A stretch of 64,000 bases of DNA, from assembly GCF_036924715.1 (NCBI RefSeq), contig NZ_JAZHSB010000001.1, positions 6,873,001 to 6,937,000 of the forward strand, in the 5' to 3' direction. Below the pieces are notes generated by a model that was given only the letters and a program-made list of their open reading frames with translations, was not told the DNA's origin and did not search any database. The position numbers and the translations under genes were made by a program. The first letter of the stretch is position 1, and each line of letters starts with the position of its first letter. Of the stretch, positions 48,569 through 58,066 are shown piece by piece. Source of the stretch: Bradyrhizobium sp. AZCC 1721 (GTDB lineage: Bacteria; Pseudomonadota; Alphaproteobacteria; Rhizobiales; Xanthobacteraceae).

Positions 48569-51556
48569 ATGAGCATCTCCCTCCACCCGGATACGCCACG
48601 GGGTCGGACGCTAGCGGGATCGCCGGTAGCGAGCGCGGGGTTGGGAGCGGTTTCATCCGGCGCGAGGAACCGCAGCGGGCTCTTCATCAAATACGTTGCG
48701 CTGTTTGTCGCCGTGGTTGGCGTCGCGCTGCTAGCCAACGGAAGTTTCGAGGTTTTCTTCTATTACCGCGAGCACAAGGCCTCGCTGATCCGGATTCAGC
48801 ACGAACAGGCGGTGGCTGCGGCGGCCAAGATCAGCCGGTTCATCAAGGAAATCGAGAGCCAACTCGGATGGACCACCCAATTACCGTGGTCGGCGGGTTC
48901 AATCGAACAGCGCCGCATTGACGCGCTGCGATTGCTGCGTCAGGTGCCAGCGATCACCGAACTCGCGCAGGTAGATTCTGCCGGCAAGGAGCGGCTGCGC
49001 GTCTCGCGCTTGGCCATGAACGTGATCGACAGCGACCTTGACCTTTCAAAGGAGCCGAAATTCACGGAGGCCGTCGCCCACAAGGTCTACTACGGGCCGG
49101 TCTACTTCCGCAGGGAATCCGAGCCCTATATGACGTTGGCGGCGGCCGGCACCCGTAAGGATGCCGGCGTCAGCATCGCCGAGGTCAACTTGAAGCTGAT
49201 CTGGGACGTGGTGTCCCAGATCAAGGTTGGCGAGCACGGCCGTGCTTATGTTGTTGCCGCGCAGGGCCGGCTGATTGCGCATCCCGACATTAGCCTTGTG
49301 CTACGCAACACCGACATGTCCAAGCTCACGCAGGTGCAGGCGGCGCAAGCTGGGCAGGCGGGCGGCACAGCCGACGAGCTGCAGGGCGCGCGCAACATCC
49401 AGGGGCAAGAGGTGTTGACCGCATCCGCGCCGATCTTGCCGCTCGGTTGGACCATGTTTGTCGAACTGCCGGTCGAGGAAGCCTATGCCCCGCTTTACAC
49501 CGCCTTGCAGCGGCTAGCGTTCGTGCTACTTGCGGCATCAGTGTTTGCTGTGCTTGCAGGGATCCTGCTGGCGCGACGCATGGTCGGCCCGATCCAGGCG
49601 CTGCGCGCGGGCGCCGCACGCATCGGCGCCGGCGATCTCGGCCAGCGCATCTCAATCAAGACCGGCGACGAACTGGAAAGCCTCGCTGACCAGTTCAACG
49701 AAATGGGCGCGCGGTTGCAGGAATCTTATGCCGACCTGGAAAACAAGGTAGAGCAGCGGACAGCAGAATTGCGGGAGTCCCTGCAGCAGCAGACGGCGAC
49801 CGCGGAAGTGCTCAAGGTAATCAGCCGGTCGGCCTTTGACCTGCAGACGGTGCTCGATACGCTGGTCGAATCTGCCGTACGGCTGTGCGAAGCCGATTCC
49901 GCGCTTATCTCCAACCTCGAGGGGGAAGCTTATCGGGTGGTAGCAGCCTTTTCCTTTGCGCCCGAATACTACGCGCTCATTCGAGGTCGCGTTTTGCCCG
50001 TTGGCCGTGGGAGCATGACCGGACGGGTTGCATCTGAGGGACAGGTCGTCCACATCGCCGACATCGCTTCCGACGAGGATTACTCCATAACCGAGACGGT
50101 GACGCTGGAAAAAACTCACACCATGCTCGGCGTGCCTCTACTGCGCGAGGGGGTCGTGGTCGGTACGATCAATCTCGGACGACAGCGGGTGCAACCCTTT
50201 ACTGACAGGCAGATCGAGCTGGTTCGGACTTTCGCCGACCAGGCCGTGATCGCGATCGAGAATGTTCGGCTGCTCGATGAGCTTCAGGCGCGAACGGAGG
50301 AGCTCGGGCGCTCGGTCCAGGAGCTGAAAGCGCTCGGCGACGTCACGCAGGCGGTGAACTCGACGCTTGATCTCGAAACCGTGCTTGCGACCATCGTCGC
50401 CAACGCGGTGCAGCTCTCGGGTACCGATGCCGGCGCTATCTACGTGTTCGATGAGGCGCAACAGCAATTCCGGCTGAGCGCCACCTACGGAATGGACGAG
50501 GCGCTGATTGCAGCGATCCGCGACCAACGGATCGGCGCCGGTGAGAGGCTGATGCAGCAGGCCGTTTCGGTTCGCGGACCCCTGCAGGTCCCCGACCTGC
50601 GTCAGGAGCCCTCCTCGCCGACGCTGGAGCTCATCCTACGCGCCGGCTATCGATCGCTGCTGGCTATGCCGTTGCTCAGCCGCGACACCATCGTCGGCGC
50701 CCTGGTGGTACGGCGGCGTGACACCGGTACGTTCTCGGCCGGCAAGATCGACCTCCTGCAGACCTTCGCGGCCCAATCGGTGCTGGCGATCCAGAACGCC
50801 AGGTTGTTCCATGAGATCGAGGACAAGAGCCGGCAGCTCGAGATTGCGAGCAAGCACAAATCGCAGTTCCTCGCCAACATGAGTCACGAGCTGCGCACCC
50901 CACTCAACGCCATCCTCGGCTACACCGAGCTGATCCTGGACAACATCTATGGTGACATGCCCGACAAGATGCGAGCGGTGCTCGAGCGCGTTCAGAGCAA
51001 CGGCAAGCACCTTCTTGGTCTGATCAACGACGTCCTTGATCTGTCCAAGATCGAGGCGGGTCAGCTCACTCTGTCGCTGACCGACTACTCACTTAGAGAC
51101 ATCGTACACGCCGTGGTCATCGCGGTCGAATCGCTCGCGACCGAAAAGGATCTGGCGCTCAATGTTGAAGTCGCCTCGGATCTGCCCATTGGCCGCGGCG
51201 ATGAGCGTCGCCTCGCGCAGGTGCTGCTCAACCTTGTCGGCAATGCCATCAAGTTTACGGACCGGGGCTCGGTGTCGATCAAGGCTTCGGCAGCGGATGG
51301 CACATTTACGGTCGCCGTTCGTGATACCGGGCCCGGAATTTCGGCAGACCATCAAGTGAAGATCTTCGAGGAGTTTGCTCAGGCCGACACATCCTCGACC
51401 CGCAAGAAGGGCGGAACGGGGCTCGGCCTGTCGATCGCCAAGCGGATCATCGAACTGCACCACGGGCGGATTTGGGTGGAATCGGTCCCTGGCGAGGGCG
51501 CGACATTTTCCTTTACGGTTCCGGTGCGAGTCGAGCGACAGGCGAGGCAGCCATGA
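48569..51556 (+). CDS. Hybrid-type sensor histidine kinase (CACHE-HAMP-GAF-GAF-HisKA-HATPase)
   Basis: A 995-aa inner-membrane kinase. TM1 at about residues 36-60, an extracytoplasmic double-CACHE-like sensor to about 310 (HGRAYVVAAQGRLIAHPD), TM2 at about 312-333, HAMP to about 385, then two GAF domains (about 420-565 and 590-745). HisKA follows with FLANMSHELRTPLNA (His 773) and a HATPase with NLVGNAIKFTD, DTGPGIS and GGTGLGLSIAKRI. It senses a periplasmic ligand and phosphorylates the receiver encoded next, which overlaps by 4 nt. It is embedded in the array of orphan binding proteins on the opposite strand. Confidence 0.9.
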   Translation: MSISLHPDTPRGRTLAGSPVASAGLGAVSSGARNRSGLFIKYVALFVAVVGVALLANGSFEVFFYYREHKASLIRIQHEQAVAAAAKISRFIKEIESQLGWTTQLPWSAGSIEQRRIDALRLLRQVPAITELAQVDSAGKERLRVSRLAMNVIDSDLDLSKEPKFTEAVAHKVYYGPVYFRRESEPYMTLAAAGTRKDAGVSIAEVNLKLIWDVVSQIKVGEHGRAYVVAAQGRLIAHPDISLVLRNTDMSKLTQVQAAQAGQAGGTADELQGARNIQGQEVLTASAPILPLGWTMFVELPVEEAYAPLYTALQRLAFVLLAASVFAVLAGILLARRMVGPIQALRAGAARIGAGDLGQRISIKTGDELESLADQFNEMGARLQESYADLENKVEQRTAELRESLQQQTATAEVLKVISRSAFDLQTVLDTLVESAVRLCEADSALISNLEGEAYRVVAAFSFAPEYYALIRGRVLPVGRGSMTGRVASEGQVVHIADIASDEDYSITETVTLEKTHTMLGVPLLREGVVVGTINLGRQRVQPFTDRQIELVRTFADQAVIAIENVRLLDELQARTEELGRSVQELKALGDVTQAVNSTLDLETVLATIVANAVQLSGTDAGAIYVFDEAQQQFRLSATYGMDEALIAAIRDQRIGAGERLMQQAVSVRGPLQVPDLRQEPSSPTLELILRAGYRSLLAMPLLSRDTIVGALVVRRRDTGTFSAGKIDLLQTFAAQSVLAIQNARLFHEIEDKSRQLEIASKHKSQFLANMSHELRTPLNAILGYTELILDNIYGDMPDKMRAVLERVQSNGKHLLGLINDVLDLSKIEAGQLTLSLTDYSLRDIVHAVVIAVESLATEKDLALNVEVASDLPIGRGDERRLAQVLLNLVGNAIKFTDRGSVSIKASAADGTFTVAVRDTGPGISADHQVKIFEEFAQADTSSTRKKGGTGLGLSIAKRIIELHHGRIWVESVPGEGATFSFTVPVRVERQARQP

Positions 51557-51918
51557 CCAAGCGCATCCTGGTGATCGAAGATCAGGAGGACAACCGGCGA
51601 ATTCTGCGGGATTTGCTTTCGAGCGTCGGATACGAGCTGATCGAAGCCGAAAATGGCGAGGACGGCGTTGCGGCCGCCGCCGTGGATCGGCCCGATCTTA
51701 TCCTGATGGATATACAGCTGCCGCTTCTGGACGGCTACGAGGCGACACGCCGGATCAAGGCTCAACCGGCACTCTCCGCAATCCCCATTATCGCGGTGAC
51801 CTCCTACGCCCTGAGCGGAGACGAGGACAAGGCGCGGGCTGCGGGCTGCGAGGGCTATGTCACCAAGCCCTTTAGTCCGCGTGAGCTGCTCGCCAAGATC
51901 CGGGAATATCTGCCCTGA
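51553..51918 (+). CDS. Single-domain response regulator (DivK/CheY-like)
   Basis: A 121-aa receiver only. The ATG at 51553 overlaps the kinase stop (ATGA). Acidic pair ED at 9-10, phospho-acceptor Asp 53 in LILMDIQLP, Thr in VTSYAL and Lys in YVTKPFSP. There is no output domain, so it acts through protein contacts or in a relay. Position between a kinase and a receiver-cyclase suggests a three-gene phosphorelay. Confidence 0.9.
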   Translation: MTKRILVIEDQEDNRRILRDLLSSVGYELIEAENGEDGVAAAAVDRPDLILMDIQLPLLDGYEATRRIKAQPALSAIPIIAVTSYALSGDEDKARAAGCEGYVTKPFSPRELLAKIREYLP

Positions 51919-51932
51919 CGAGCCGAGCTCCG

Positions 51933-53042
51933 ATGCACCATCCTCCGCGCATTCTAATCGTCGACGACAGCGAGGCGAACCGCGACATTCTCAGCGCGCG
52001 GCTGGCGCCACACGGCTATGAGCTCATGCAGGCGGCCGACGGAGAGGAAGCGCTCGCTGCCGCGAGAGAAAGGGTCCCGGATCTGATCCTGCTCGACGTC
52101 ATGATGCCCAAGATCGACGGCATCGAGGTCTGCCGCCGACTCAAGCAGGACGCCGAGTTGCCGTTCACGCCCATCATTCTGGTGACGGCCAGGGCCGATA
52201 CCAGGGATGTCGTCACTGGGCTCGAGGCCGGGGCCGACGAATATCTGACCAAGCCGATCGATCAGTCCGCGCTGGTAGCGCGTGTGAAATCGGTCCTGCG
52301 CCTCAAGGAGCTTCATGACAAGGTGCAGGGGCAGGCGCACGAACTCGCCAACTGGAACCGCACGCTCGAGCAGCGCGTCACTGAGCAAGTCGCCGAGATC
52401 GAACGCATGGGCCGGCTCAAGAGCTTCCTGGCGCCGCAGATTGCCGAGATCGTCCTGTCCTCGGGCGAAGAGCTCTTGGACAGCCACCGCCGAGATGTGA
52501 CCGTGTTGTTCTGTGATCTGCGGGGGTTCACGGCCTTTGCGGAGACGGCCGAGCCGGAGGAGGTAATAGCGGTTCTGCGCGAGTACCACGCGGACCTCGG
52601 TGGGCTCATCCACGAGTTCGAAGGCACGTTGCACCGCTTTGCCGGCGATGGCATCATGGTCTTATTCAACGATCCGCTGCCATGTGTCGATCCTGCGTTG
52701 CGCGCCGTTCGTCTCGCCGTCGCGATGCGCGACCACGCTGCCGCGCTTGCGACCAACTGGCGCAAGTTGGGTCACGAGCTCGGGTTCGGGGTCGGCATCG
52801 CCCACGGCTACGCCACGCTCGGCCGCATCGGTTGCGAGGGCCGGTTCGACTATTCGGCCACCGGCTCGGTCGTCAATCTCGCCGCGCGACTGTGCGCCGA
52901 GGCGAAAAACGGACAGATCCTGATCGACAGCAAGGTGTTCGCGGCGATCGAGGAGCTTGCAGAGACCGAGCCTGTCGGCGGGCTCGTGCTCAAAGGCTTT
53001 CACCGTCCGATCCAAGCCTTCAATGTGAAGGTGTGCGCTTGA
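51933..53042 (+). CDS. Response regulator with class III adenylate/guanylate cyclase output
   Basis: A 369-aa protein with an N-terminal receiver (Asp 55 in LILLDVMMP, Lys in YLTKPID), a helical linker (about 125-170) and a cyclase homology domain (about 185-345). Metal-binding Asp residues are in LFCDLRGF and FAGDGIMVLF; transition-state residues are in SVVNLAARL. It should make cAMP or cGMP under control of the upstream kinase. 14 bp separate it from the receiver gene. Confidence 0.9.
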   Translation: MHHPPRILIVDDSEANRDILSARLAPHGYELMQAADGEEALAAARERVPDLILLDVMMPKIDGIEVCRRLKQDAELPFTPIILVTARADTRDVVTGLEAGADEYLTKPIDQSALVARVKSVLRLKELHDKVQGQAHELANWNRTLEQRVTEQVAEIERMGRLKSFLAPQIAEIVLSSGEELLDSHRRDVTVLFCDLRGFTAFAETAEPEEVIAVLREYHADLGGLIHEFEGTLHRFAGDGIMVLFNDPLPCVDPALRAVRLAVAMRDHAAALATNWRKLGHELGFGVGIAHGYATLGRIGCEGRFDYSATGSVVNLAARLCAEAKNGQILIDSKVFAAIEELAETEPVGGLVLKGFHRPIQAFNVKVCA

Positions 53043-53155
53043 CCGGTAAACGAACTTCAAGATTTGGTCGACTGAATCTCCCGACCGGTCGCAATTGTGT
53101 CGCTACGCCGATCTGAATCCCCATAGCCCACGCCGCGCCATTTACATGCCCTCCC

Positions 53156-53290
53156 CTGGGTCCCTTGGAGGTTTGCGGACGCCGGCGCCGTGTGTGCGGC
53201 ACCACCATCATGGGGCCGGCATCCGAAACCCTTCGCAAACCCGGAAGTGCCGAACTTATTCGATCACCTCGTCGGCGCGGACGAGTAACG
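53156..53290. repeat. Hairpin-bearing 3' flank repeat, copy A
   Basis: A dispersed sequence with CCCTTGGAGGTTTGCGGACG, a stem formed by the first arm near 53176-53189 and GGGGCCGGCATCCGAAA at 53212-53228, then the ABC gene 3' end (TTCGATCACCTCGTCGGCG). A close inverted copy lies at 61931-62069. It spans the end of the cyclase operon and of array member 3. Confidence 0.65.
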
Positions 53291-54236
53291 AGGGCGGCAC
53301 GGTGAGGCCGAGCGCCTTGGCCGTCTTCATGTTGATCACCAGCTCGAATTTGGTCGGCCGCTCTACCGGCAAGTCGGAAGGCTTGCCGCCTTTGAGTATC
53401 TTGTCCACGTAGTCGCCCGCACGCCGGAACAGATCGGCTATATCGGCCCCATATACTGACAATCCGCCATTGGCGTAGTGTCGGAACAAGTAGATTGCTG
53501 GCAGATGATACTTCGCCGCAAGTGCGATAACTCGCGGAGCCTGGACAAAGGTCAGAGGATCGCCAAGATCAACTATGCCATCAGCGTGCTGGGCGGCGGC
53601 CGAAGCAAAGGCGGTGTCGAGTTCCTCAGCCGTGCTCGCCTCAACTGTCAGCAGAGCCACACCGAGCCTCCGGGCCATGCGGGGTATCTCTTCCGCTAAG
53701 TGCAGCATTTGCATTGGGTTGTCCGGATTGACCAAGAGCGCGATTTTCGAGGCGCCGGGGACGAATTCCCGAAGGATCTCGAGACGTTTCGCGAGGAAGT
53801 CATCGGGTACCATGGTCGTAAGACCCGTTATGTTGCTACCTGGTCGCGACAGGCTTTGCACGAGGCCGAGCCCCACGGGATCGGCCACAGCCACGAATAC
53901 AATTGGAATGGTGCCAGTTGCCGATTTCAGGGCTAGGGCTGCCGCCGGTGCCGCGGCTATGAGCACATCGGGATTGAGAGCAATCAGGTCGGCGACTGAA
54001 GCTGGCAGTCGATCCGGGGGGTGGGAAAAACGAGACTCGATAATCAGGTTTTTTCCATCTATCCAGCCGTGGTTTCGCAGCCGGGCAAACATCGCTCGCT
54101 CGGCTTGATTGAGGGCCTGCCCGCTCCCATCACCTACGGCAAGAAAGCCAAGTCGACGGCGAGCCTCCTGCGCCCACGAACGCCGTAGCGAAACGAGCAG
54201 CGCCGCAGTTCCCGCTATGAACTCCCGCCGCTTCAT
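53256..54236 (-). CDS. ABC_sub_bind-family substrate-binding protein (array member 3)
   Basis: A 326-aa member. Tat-like start MKRREFIAGTAALLVS, cleavage after SWAQ. Blocks are WIDGKNLIIESRFS, TGTIPIVFVAVADPVGLGL, SRPGSNITGLTT, ALLVNPDNPMQ and LPAIYLFRHYANGGLSVYG. The C-terminus PTKFELVINMKTAKALGL...LLVRADEVIE is identical in its last part to member 4, its apparent tandem duplicate. No transport partners adjacent; faces the kinase operon convergently. Confidence 0.88.
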   Translation of the reverse strand: MKRREFIAGTAALLVSLRRSWAQEARRRLGFLAVGDGSGQALNQAERAMFARLRNHGWIDGKNLIIESRFSHPPDRLPASVADLIALNPDVLIAAAPAAALALKSATGTIPIVFVAVADPVGLGLVQSLSRPGSNITGLTTMVPDDFLAKRLEILREFVPGASKIALLVNPDNPMQMLHLAEEIPRMARRLGVALLTVEASTAEELDTAFASAAAQHADGIVDLGDPLTFVQAPRVIALAAKYHLPAIYLFRHYANGGLSVYGADIADLFRRAGDYVDKILKGGKPSDLPVERPTKFELVINMKTAKALGLTVPPSLLVRADEVIE

Positions 54237-54480
54237 TCAATCCTCATCGCAGCTTGAGGAGGCGGCTGCACGGTATCATGTCTCGATGGTCGTCGCACTC
54301 ACTGGGCGTGCAAATGTTGCGCCGCAAATGCGGGCGCGGGGCGCATGCCCGCAGTGAGTCATCTGCGTCGATTTGGCCGAACGCAAGACATTTCCGGTCT
54401 ACCCCTGACAGCCGACAAGTGGACGAATGCTGGATTTCGTCGGGCCAACAAACGGACTCATGCATCGCAGCAAGAAAGCT

Positions 54481-55452
54481 CTATTCGATCACCTCGTCGG
54501 CGCGAACGAGCAACGATGGCGGCACGGTGAGGCCGAGCGCTTTGGCAGTCTTCATGTTGATCACTAACTCGAATTTGGTCGGCTGCTCTACCGGCAGATC
54601 AGAGGGCGTGGCTCCTTTGAGTATCTTATCAACATATGTGCCTGCACGCCGAAACAGATCCGGTAAATCGGGGCCATAGACGACTAATCCGCCGGGGGCA
54701 AACTGCCGGAAAAAATAGATCGCGGGCAGATGATATTCGGCAGCCAGCGCGACAACCCGGGGACCTTGGAAGACGGTCAGGTAGTCGCCCAGAACGACAA
54801 TTGCATCGGCATGTTGGTCGGCTGCTGAGGCGAAGGCGACTTTCAGTTCCTCCGGCTTGGTCGCCTCCACCGTCGGCAAAGCGATGCCCAGCTTCCCGGC
54901 CGTGCGAGGCAACTCGTCCGCCAATGCCAGTCTTTGCATTTGGTTTTCGGGATTGACGAAGAGCGCAATTTTCGAGGCACTGGGCACCAGTTCCCGAAGG
55001 ATTTCGATTTGCTTCCCGAAGAAATCCCCGGGCACCACGGTGGTAAGACCGGTAAAGTTGCCACCCGGCCGCGATAGGCTTCGCACGAGACCGGCCCCCA
55101 CAGGATCAGCCACAGCCACAAACACAATTGGAATGGTGGTGGTTGCCGCTTTTAGGGCTAGGGCTGGTTGCGGTCCCGAGGCAATTATCAATTCGGGAGT
55201 TAAGGCCAACAACTCGACGGCTAAATCTGGCAGGCGATCCGGGGCATAACGATATTCGACAAGCAAGTTCTTGCCCTCGATCCAACCCTTTTCGCGCAAG
55301 CCGCTGAGCCAAGCGGCGTGAACTCGGTCGCGAGCCGGCTCGTCTGCCCAAGCACCGAGGAAACCAATTCGCCGAGGCGTCCCCTGCGCCCACGAACGCC
55401 TTGGCGAAACGAGTAGCATCGCGGCACCCGCTATGAACTCCCGCCGCTTCAT
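54481..55452 (-). CDS. ABC_sub_bind-family substrate-binding protein (array member 4)
   Basis: A 323-aa member from the MKRREFIAGAAMLLVS start at 55452; the frame opens at 55578, but the extra 42 residues are leader. It is closely similar to member 3 in N-terminus, middle (FVAVADPVGAGLVRSLSRPG) and C-terminus. The non-coding leaders (54237-54350 and 55453-55560) are also similar, so gene and promoter were duplicated together. Divergence is concentrated around residues 35-75. Confidence 0.88.
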   Translation of the reverse strand: MKRREFIAGAAMLLVSPRRSWAQGTPRRIGFLGAWADEPARDRVHAAWLSGLREKGWIEGKNLLVEYRYAPDRLPDLAVELLALTPELIIASGPQPALALKAATTTIPIVFVAVADPVGAGLVRSLSRPGGNFTGLTTVVPGDFFGKQIEILRELVPSASKIALFVNPENQMQRLALADELPRTAGKLGIALPTVEATKPEELKVAFASAADQHADAIVVLGDYLTVFQGPRVVALAAEYHLPAIYFFRQFAPGGLVVYGPDLPDLFRRAGTYVDKILKGATPSDLPVEQPTKFELVINMKTAKALGLTVPPSLLVRADEVIE

Positions 55453-55704
55453 TCGATCCTCACAGCAGCTTGAGGACGACGGGACTCTCAGTATCACGTC
55501 TCGATGGTCGTCGCACTCATTGCGGGTGCAAATGCTGCGTCGCAAACGCTGCGCGTAGCGCAAACTGCTATGTGTCAAAAGCGCCGCTTTACGCCCGCGC
55601 CGATCACTTCCGATCGACCCCCTTATAAGCAGACAATTTTATAGCCAGTCAGCACTTCGCATTTCTGCCAGGAACGGACTCAGGCACCGCGGCTATTATC
55701 GTCG

Positions 55705-56679
55705 CTATTCGATCACCTCGTCGGCCCGGCCGAGCAGCGCAATTGGAATGTCGAGGCCGAGAGCCTTGGCGGTCTTGAGGTTGATATTCAGGGTAATGTC
55801 CGTTGCCTGCTCGACGGGAAGCTCCGCCGGACGCGCCCCTTTGAGGATGCGATCAACATAGCCCGCGGCGCGTTGCCATAGCTTGAAAAGGTTGGTCGAG
55901 TACGACATTAGTCCCCCTCGCCGGACCGAGTCGCTGAATGGATAGATCGCCGGCAAGCGCCGCTCTGCGGTGAGCGCGATCAGCCGGGGGATGAGGGTTA
56001 TCAGAGATGGATCGTCGGTGACGATGAGGCCGTCGAGGCCCGTCTCTGCCAGAGCGGCGAAGCTGTTCTCGATGTCCGCCGGCCGCACCGAGAGCGCTGT
56101 CAGCTCAAGACCGAGCGCGGGTGCCGCTTTCTGCACGAGTTCGATTTGGTTAGCATTCGTCGGATTGTCAGGATTCCACAACACGGCGACACGATGCACC
56201 TTCGGTGCCGCCTCCTTCAGCAGTTCCAGCCATTTGACGCCATATTCACCGGAGAGTGGCGACAGCCCGGTGATGTTGCCGCCCGGTCGAGCAAGACTGG
56301 CCACGAGACCGGTTCTGACGGGATCTCCGCTCAGGCAGACAATCGGCACCGTGGATGTTGCACGTTGCGCAGCCAGCGAAGTGGGTGTGCCTGGAGTCAC
56401 GAGAACATCGACATTGAGCGTGAGAAGTTCGGCGATCAGCGCAGGCACGTGCTCCGGTTTTCCGTCGGCGTAGCGTTCTTCTAAAATCAGGTTGCGCCCG
56501 ACGACGTACCCCCGGTCCGCAAGTCCCTGACGGAATCCGGTCTGATAGTACACGTCCGTGCCGCGGGCGCCGCTCCAGACGTAGCCGACCCGTGGCACGG
56601 CTGGTCGCTGCGCGCGGGCTGCGTGGGGCAAGGCTACCACCGCGCCGCCGAGAAACGTGATAAAATCGCGGCGTTTCAT
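55705..56679 (-). CDS. ABC_sub_bind-family substrate-binding protein (array member 5)
   Basis: A 324-aa member starting MKRRDFITFLGGAVVALP with a Tat-like signal ending AARAQR. Blocks are YVVGRNLILEERYADG, TSTVPIVCLSGDPVRTGL, ARPGGNITGLSPLSG, VLWNPDNPTN and LPAIYPFSDSVRRGGLMSYS. It ends LNINLKTAKALGLDIP...LLGRADEVIE. It belongs to a different subgroup from members 3 and 4. Member 6 ends 48 bp upstream of its start. Confidence 0.88.
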   Translation of the reverse strand: MKRRDFITFLGGAVVALPHAARAQRPAVPRVGYVWSGARGTDVYYQTGFRQGLADRGYVVGRNLILEERYADGKPEHVPALIAELLTLNVDVLVTPGTPTSLAAQRATSTVPIVCLSGDPVRTGLVASLARPGGNITGLSPLSGEYGVKWLELLKEAAPKVHRVAVLWNPDNPTNANQIELVQKAAPALGLELTALSVRPADIENSFAALAETGLDGLIVTDDPSLITLIPRLIALTAERRLPAIYPFSDSVRRGGLMSYSTNLFKLWQRAAGYVDRILKGARPAELPVEQATDITLNINLKTAKALGLDIPIALLGRADEVIE

Positions 56680-56726
56680 TCAGTCACTGCCAGATGCGGA
56701 CTCAGGCGTCGCAGTAATGTGCCACT

Positions 56727-57737
56727 TCATTCAATCACCTCGTCGGCCCGGGCGAGCAGCGCCGGGGGCAGGGTCAGGGCGAATGCTTTTGCCGTCTTCA
56801 GGTTGATTAGGAGTTCAAATTTGGTCGCCTGATAAATCGGAATGTCACCCGGTTTGGCACCTTTCAGGATTTTGTGCACGTCATCGGCCAACTGCCTGAA
56901 CAGCTCCGTGAGATCGAGCGCATAACCCATCAGCACGCCGGCTTCGACGTAATCGCGGTACGGACATATCGTCGGCAAGCGTTTTTTCACTGCGAGCTCG
57001 GCGATGAGCTGGCGGTTGGCGTAAAGGTCGCCCTCTCCGCTCACCAGCACCGCGTCCGGTCGTTGCTCCGCTATCGCATCGAAGACGCGCTCAATCTCCG
57101 CGGGCTTCCCCTCCTGCGGGAAGACAAAAGCCAACGAAATTCCCAAACGCGCGGCGGTATCCTGCAAGACTTGCCCCACAGACCCTTCCCATCCGCCGCG
57201 CATCCCCAGGAATACGGCCTTCTGCATCGAAGGAATGGCTTCTTTCAAGAACTCCAGCCGCTTGCCCCAGATCTCGATGCCGGCATCGAGCGTGATGCCG
57301 GTGAGGTTGCCGCCGGGCCGGTGCAGGTTGGTCACCAGCCCCGCCTGCAGCGGATCCAGCATGAAAGCAACAATCGGTATCGTACCGGTTGCCGCCTTGA
57401 ACACGCTCACGACGGGATTCGTTCCGGTGACGATCACATCCGGGTTGCGGGTCACGATTTCACGGGCCACTTCGGCATAACGGTCATGACGTCCCTCGGC
57501 CCAGTAGCGTTCGATGATCAGACTTTGTCCTTCCACGTAACCCAAACGGCGCAGCTCGCCGAAAAAGGCGCGCCATGCGCTGCCCCCGCCGGTTTCAGTC
57601 AGGAGCGCGGGCGGGATTGCCGGATGGAACATCGCCAGCCGCGGCGGTCTCGCCGCTTGCTGCGCGCGCGCCGCCAGCGGCCACACCACCGCCGCGCTGC
57701 CGAGCAGAGTAATCAACTCGCGTCGCCTCACTGCCAT
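56727..57737 (-). CDS. ABC_sub_bind-family substrate-binding protein (array member 6)
   Basis: A 336-aa member from MAVRRRELITLLGSAAVVWP at 57737; a further ten upstream residues are open but not needed. Signal ends AARAQQ. Blocks are YVEGQSLIIERYWAEG, TGTIPIVAFMLDPLQAGL, HRPGGNLTGITLDAG, IEIWGKRLEFL and LPTICPYRDYVEAGVLMGY. IEIWGKRLE is shared with member 1 (SEIWGKRLELF), so these two are a subgroup. The short gap suggests possible co-transcription with member 5. Confidence 0.88.
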   Translation of the reverse strand: MAVRRRELITLLGSAAVVWPLAARAQQAARPPRLAMFHPAIPPALLTETGGGSAWRAFFGELRRLGYVEGQSLIIERYWAEGRHDRYAEVAREIVTRNPDVIVTGTNPVVSVFKAATGTIPIVAFMLDPLQAGLVTNLHRPGGNLTGITLDAGIEIWGKRLEFLKEAIPSMQKAVFLGMRGGWEGSVGQVLQDTAARLGISLAFVFPQEGKPAEIERVFDAIAEQRPDAVLVSGEGDLYANRQLIAELAVKKRLPTICPYRDYVEAGVLMGYALDLTELFRQLADDVHKILKGAKPGDIPIYQATKFELLINLKTAKAFALTLPPALLARADEVIE

Positions 57738-57827
57738 CGCCTCCCACGCTGACCAAAACGATAGCACACCTCAGTACGGTGAGAGACTGCTGCGCTGCGG
57801 AATTCCGGCCCAGCTTAGGACCGGATT

Positions 57828-57917
57828 GGGTCAAAATGCTAAGAACTCAAGCTAAGCAAATGTCCGCCATGCCTCACTGAGCGGACCTCAATGAGGCGGG
57901 TCGCCACTTCGCTGATG
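57828..57917. repeat. Direct repeat flanking the acetyltransferase gene, left copy
   Basis: Begins GGGTCAAAATG and ends TCGCCACTTCGCTGATG. A central block TCCGCCATGCCTCACTGAGC and the following GGACCTCAATGAGGCGGG are identical to the right copy at 59074-59166. It contains a CCTCA/TGAGG hairpin. Confidence 0.8.
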
Positions 57918-58066
57918 TGCCATGAGCTGACGTCCATATACCCAACGGCATCTATCCTTACACATCAGGCGACATCGATCGCTTGATCAACCTAGCTTGT
58001 TTGGATTGCGAGTACCCGAGCTGCTATCGTCGCTAAATGTGGGCACTTCCAAAAAGGGAGGTGATC

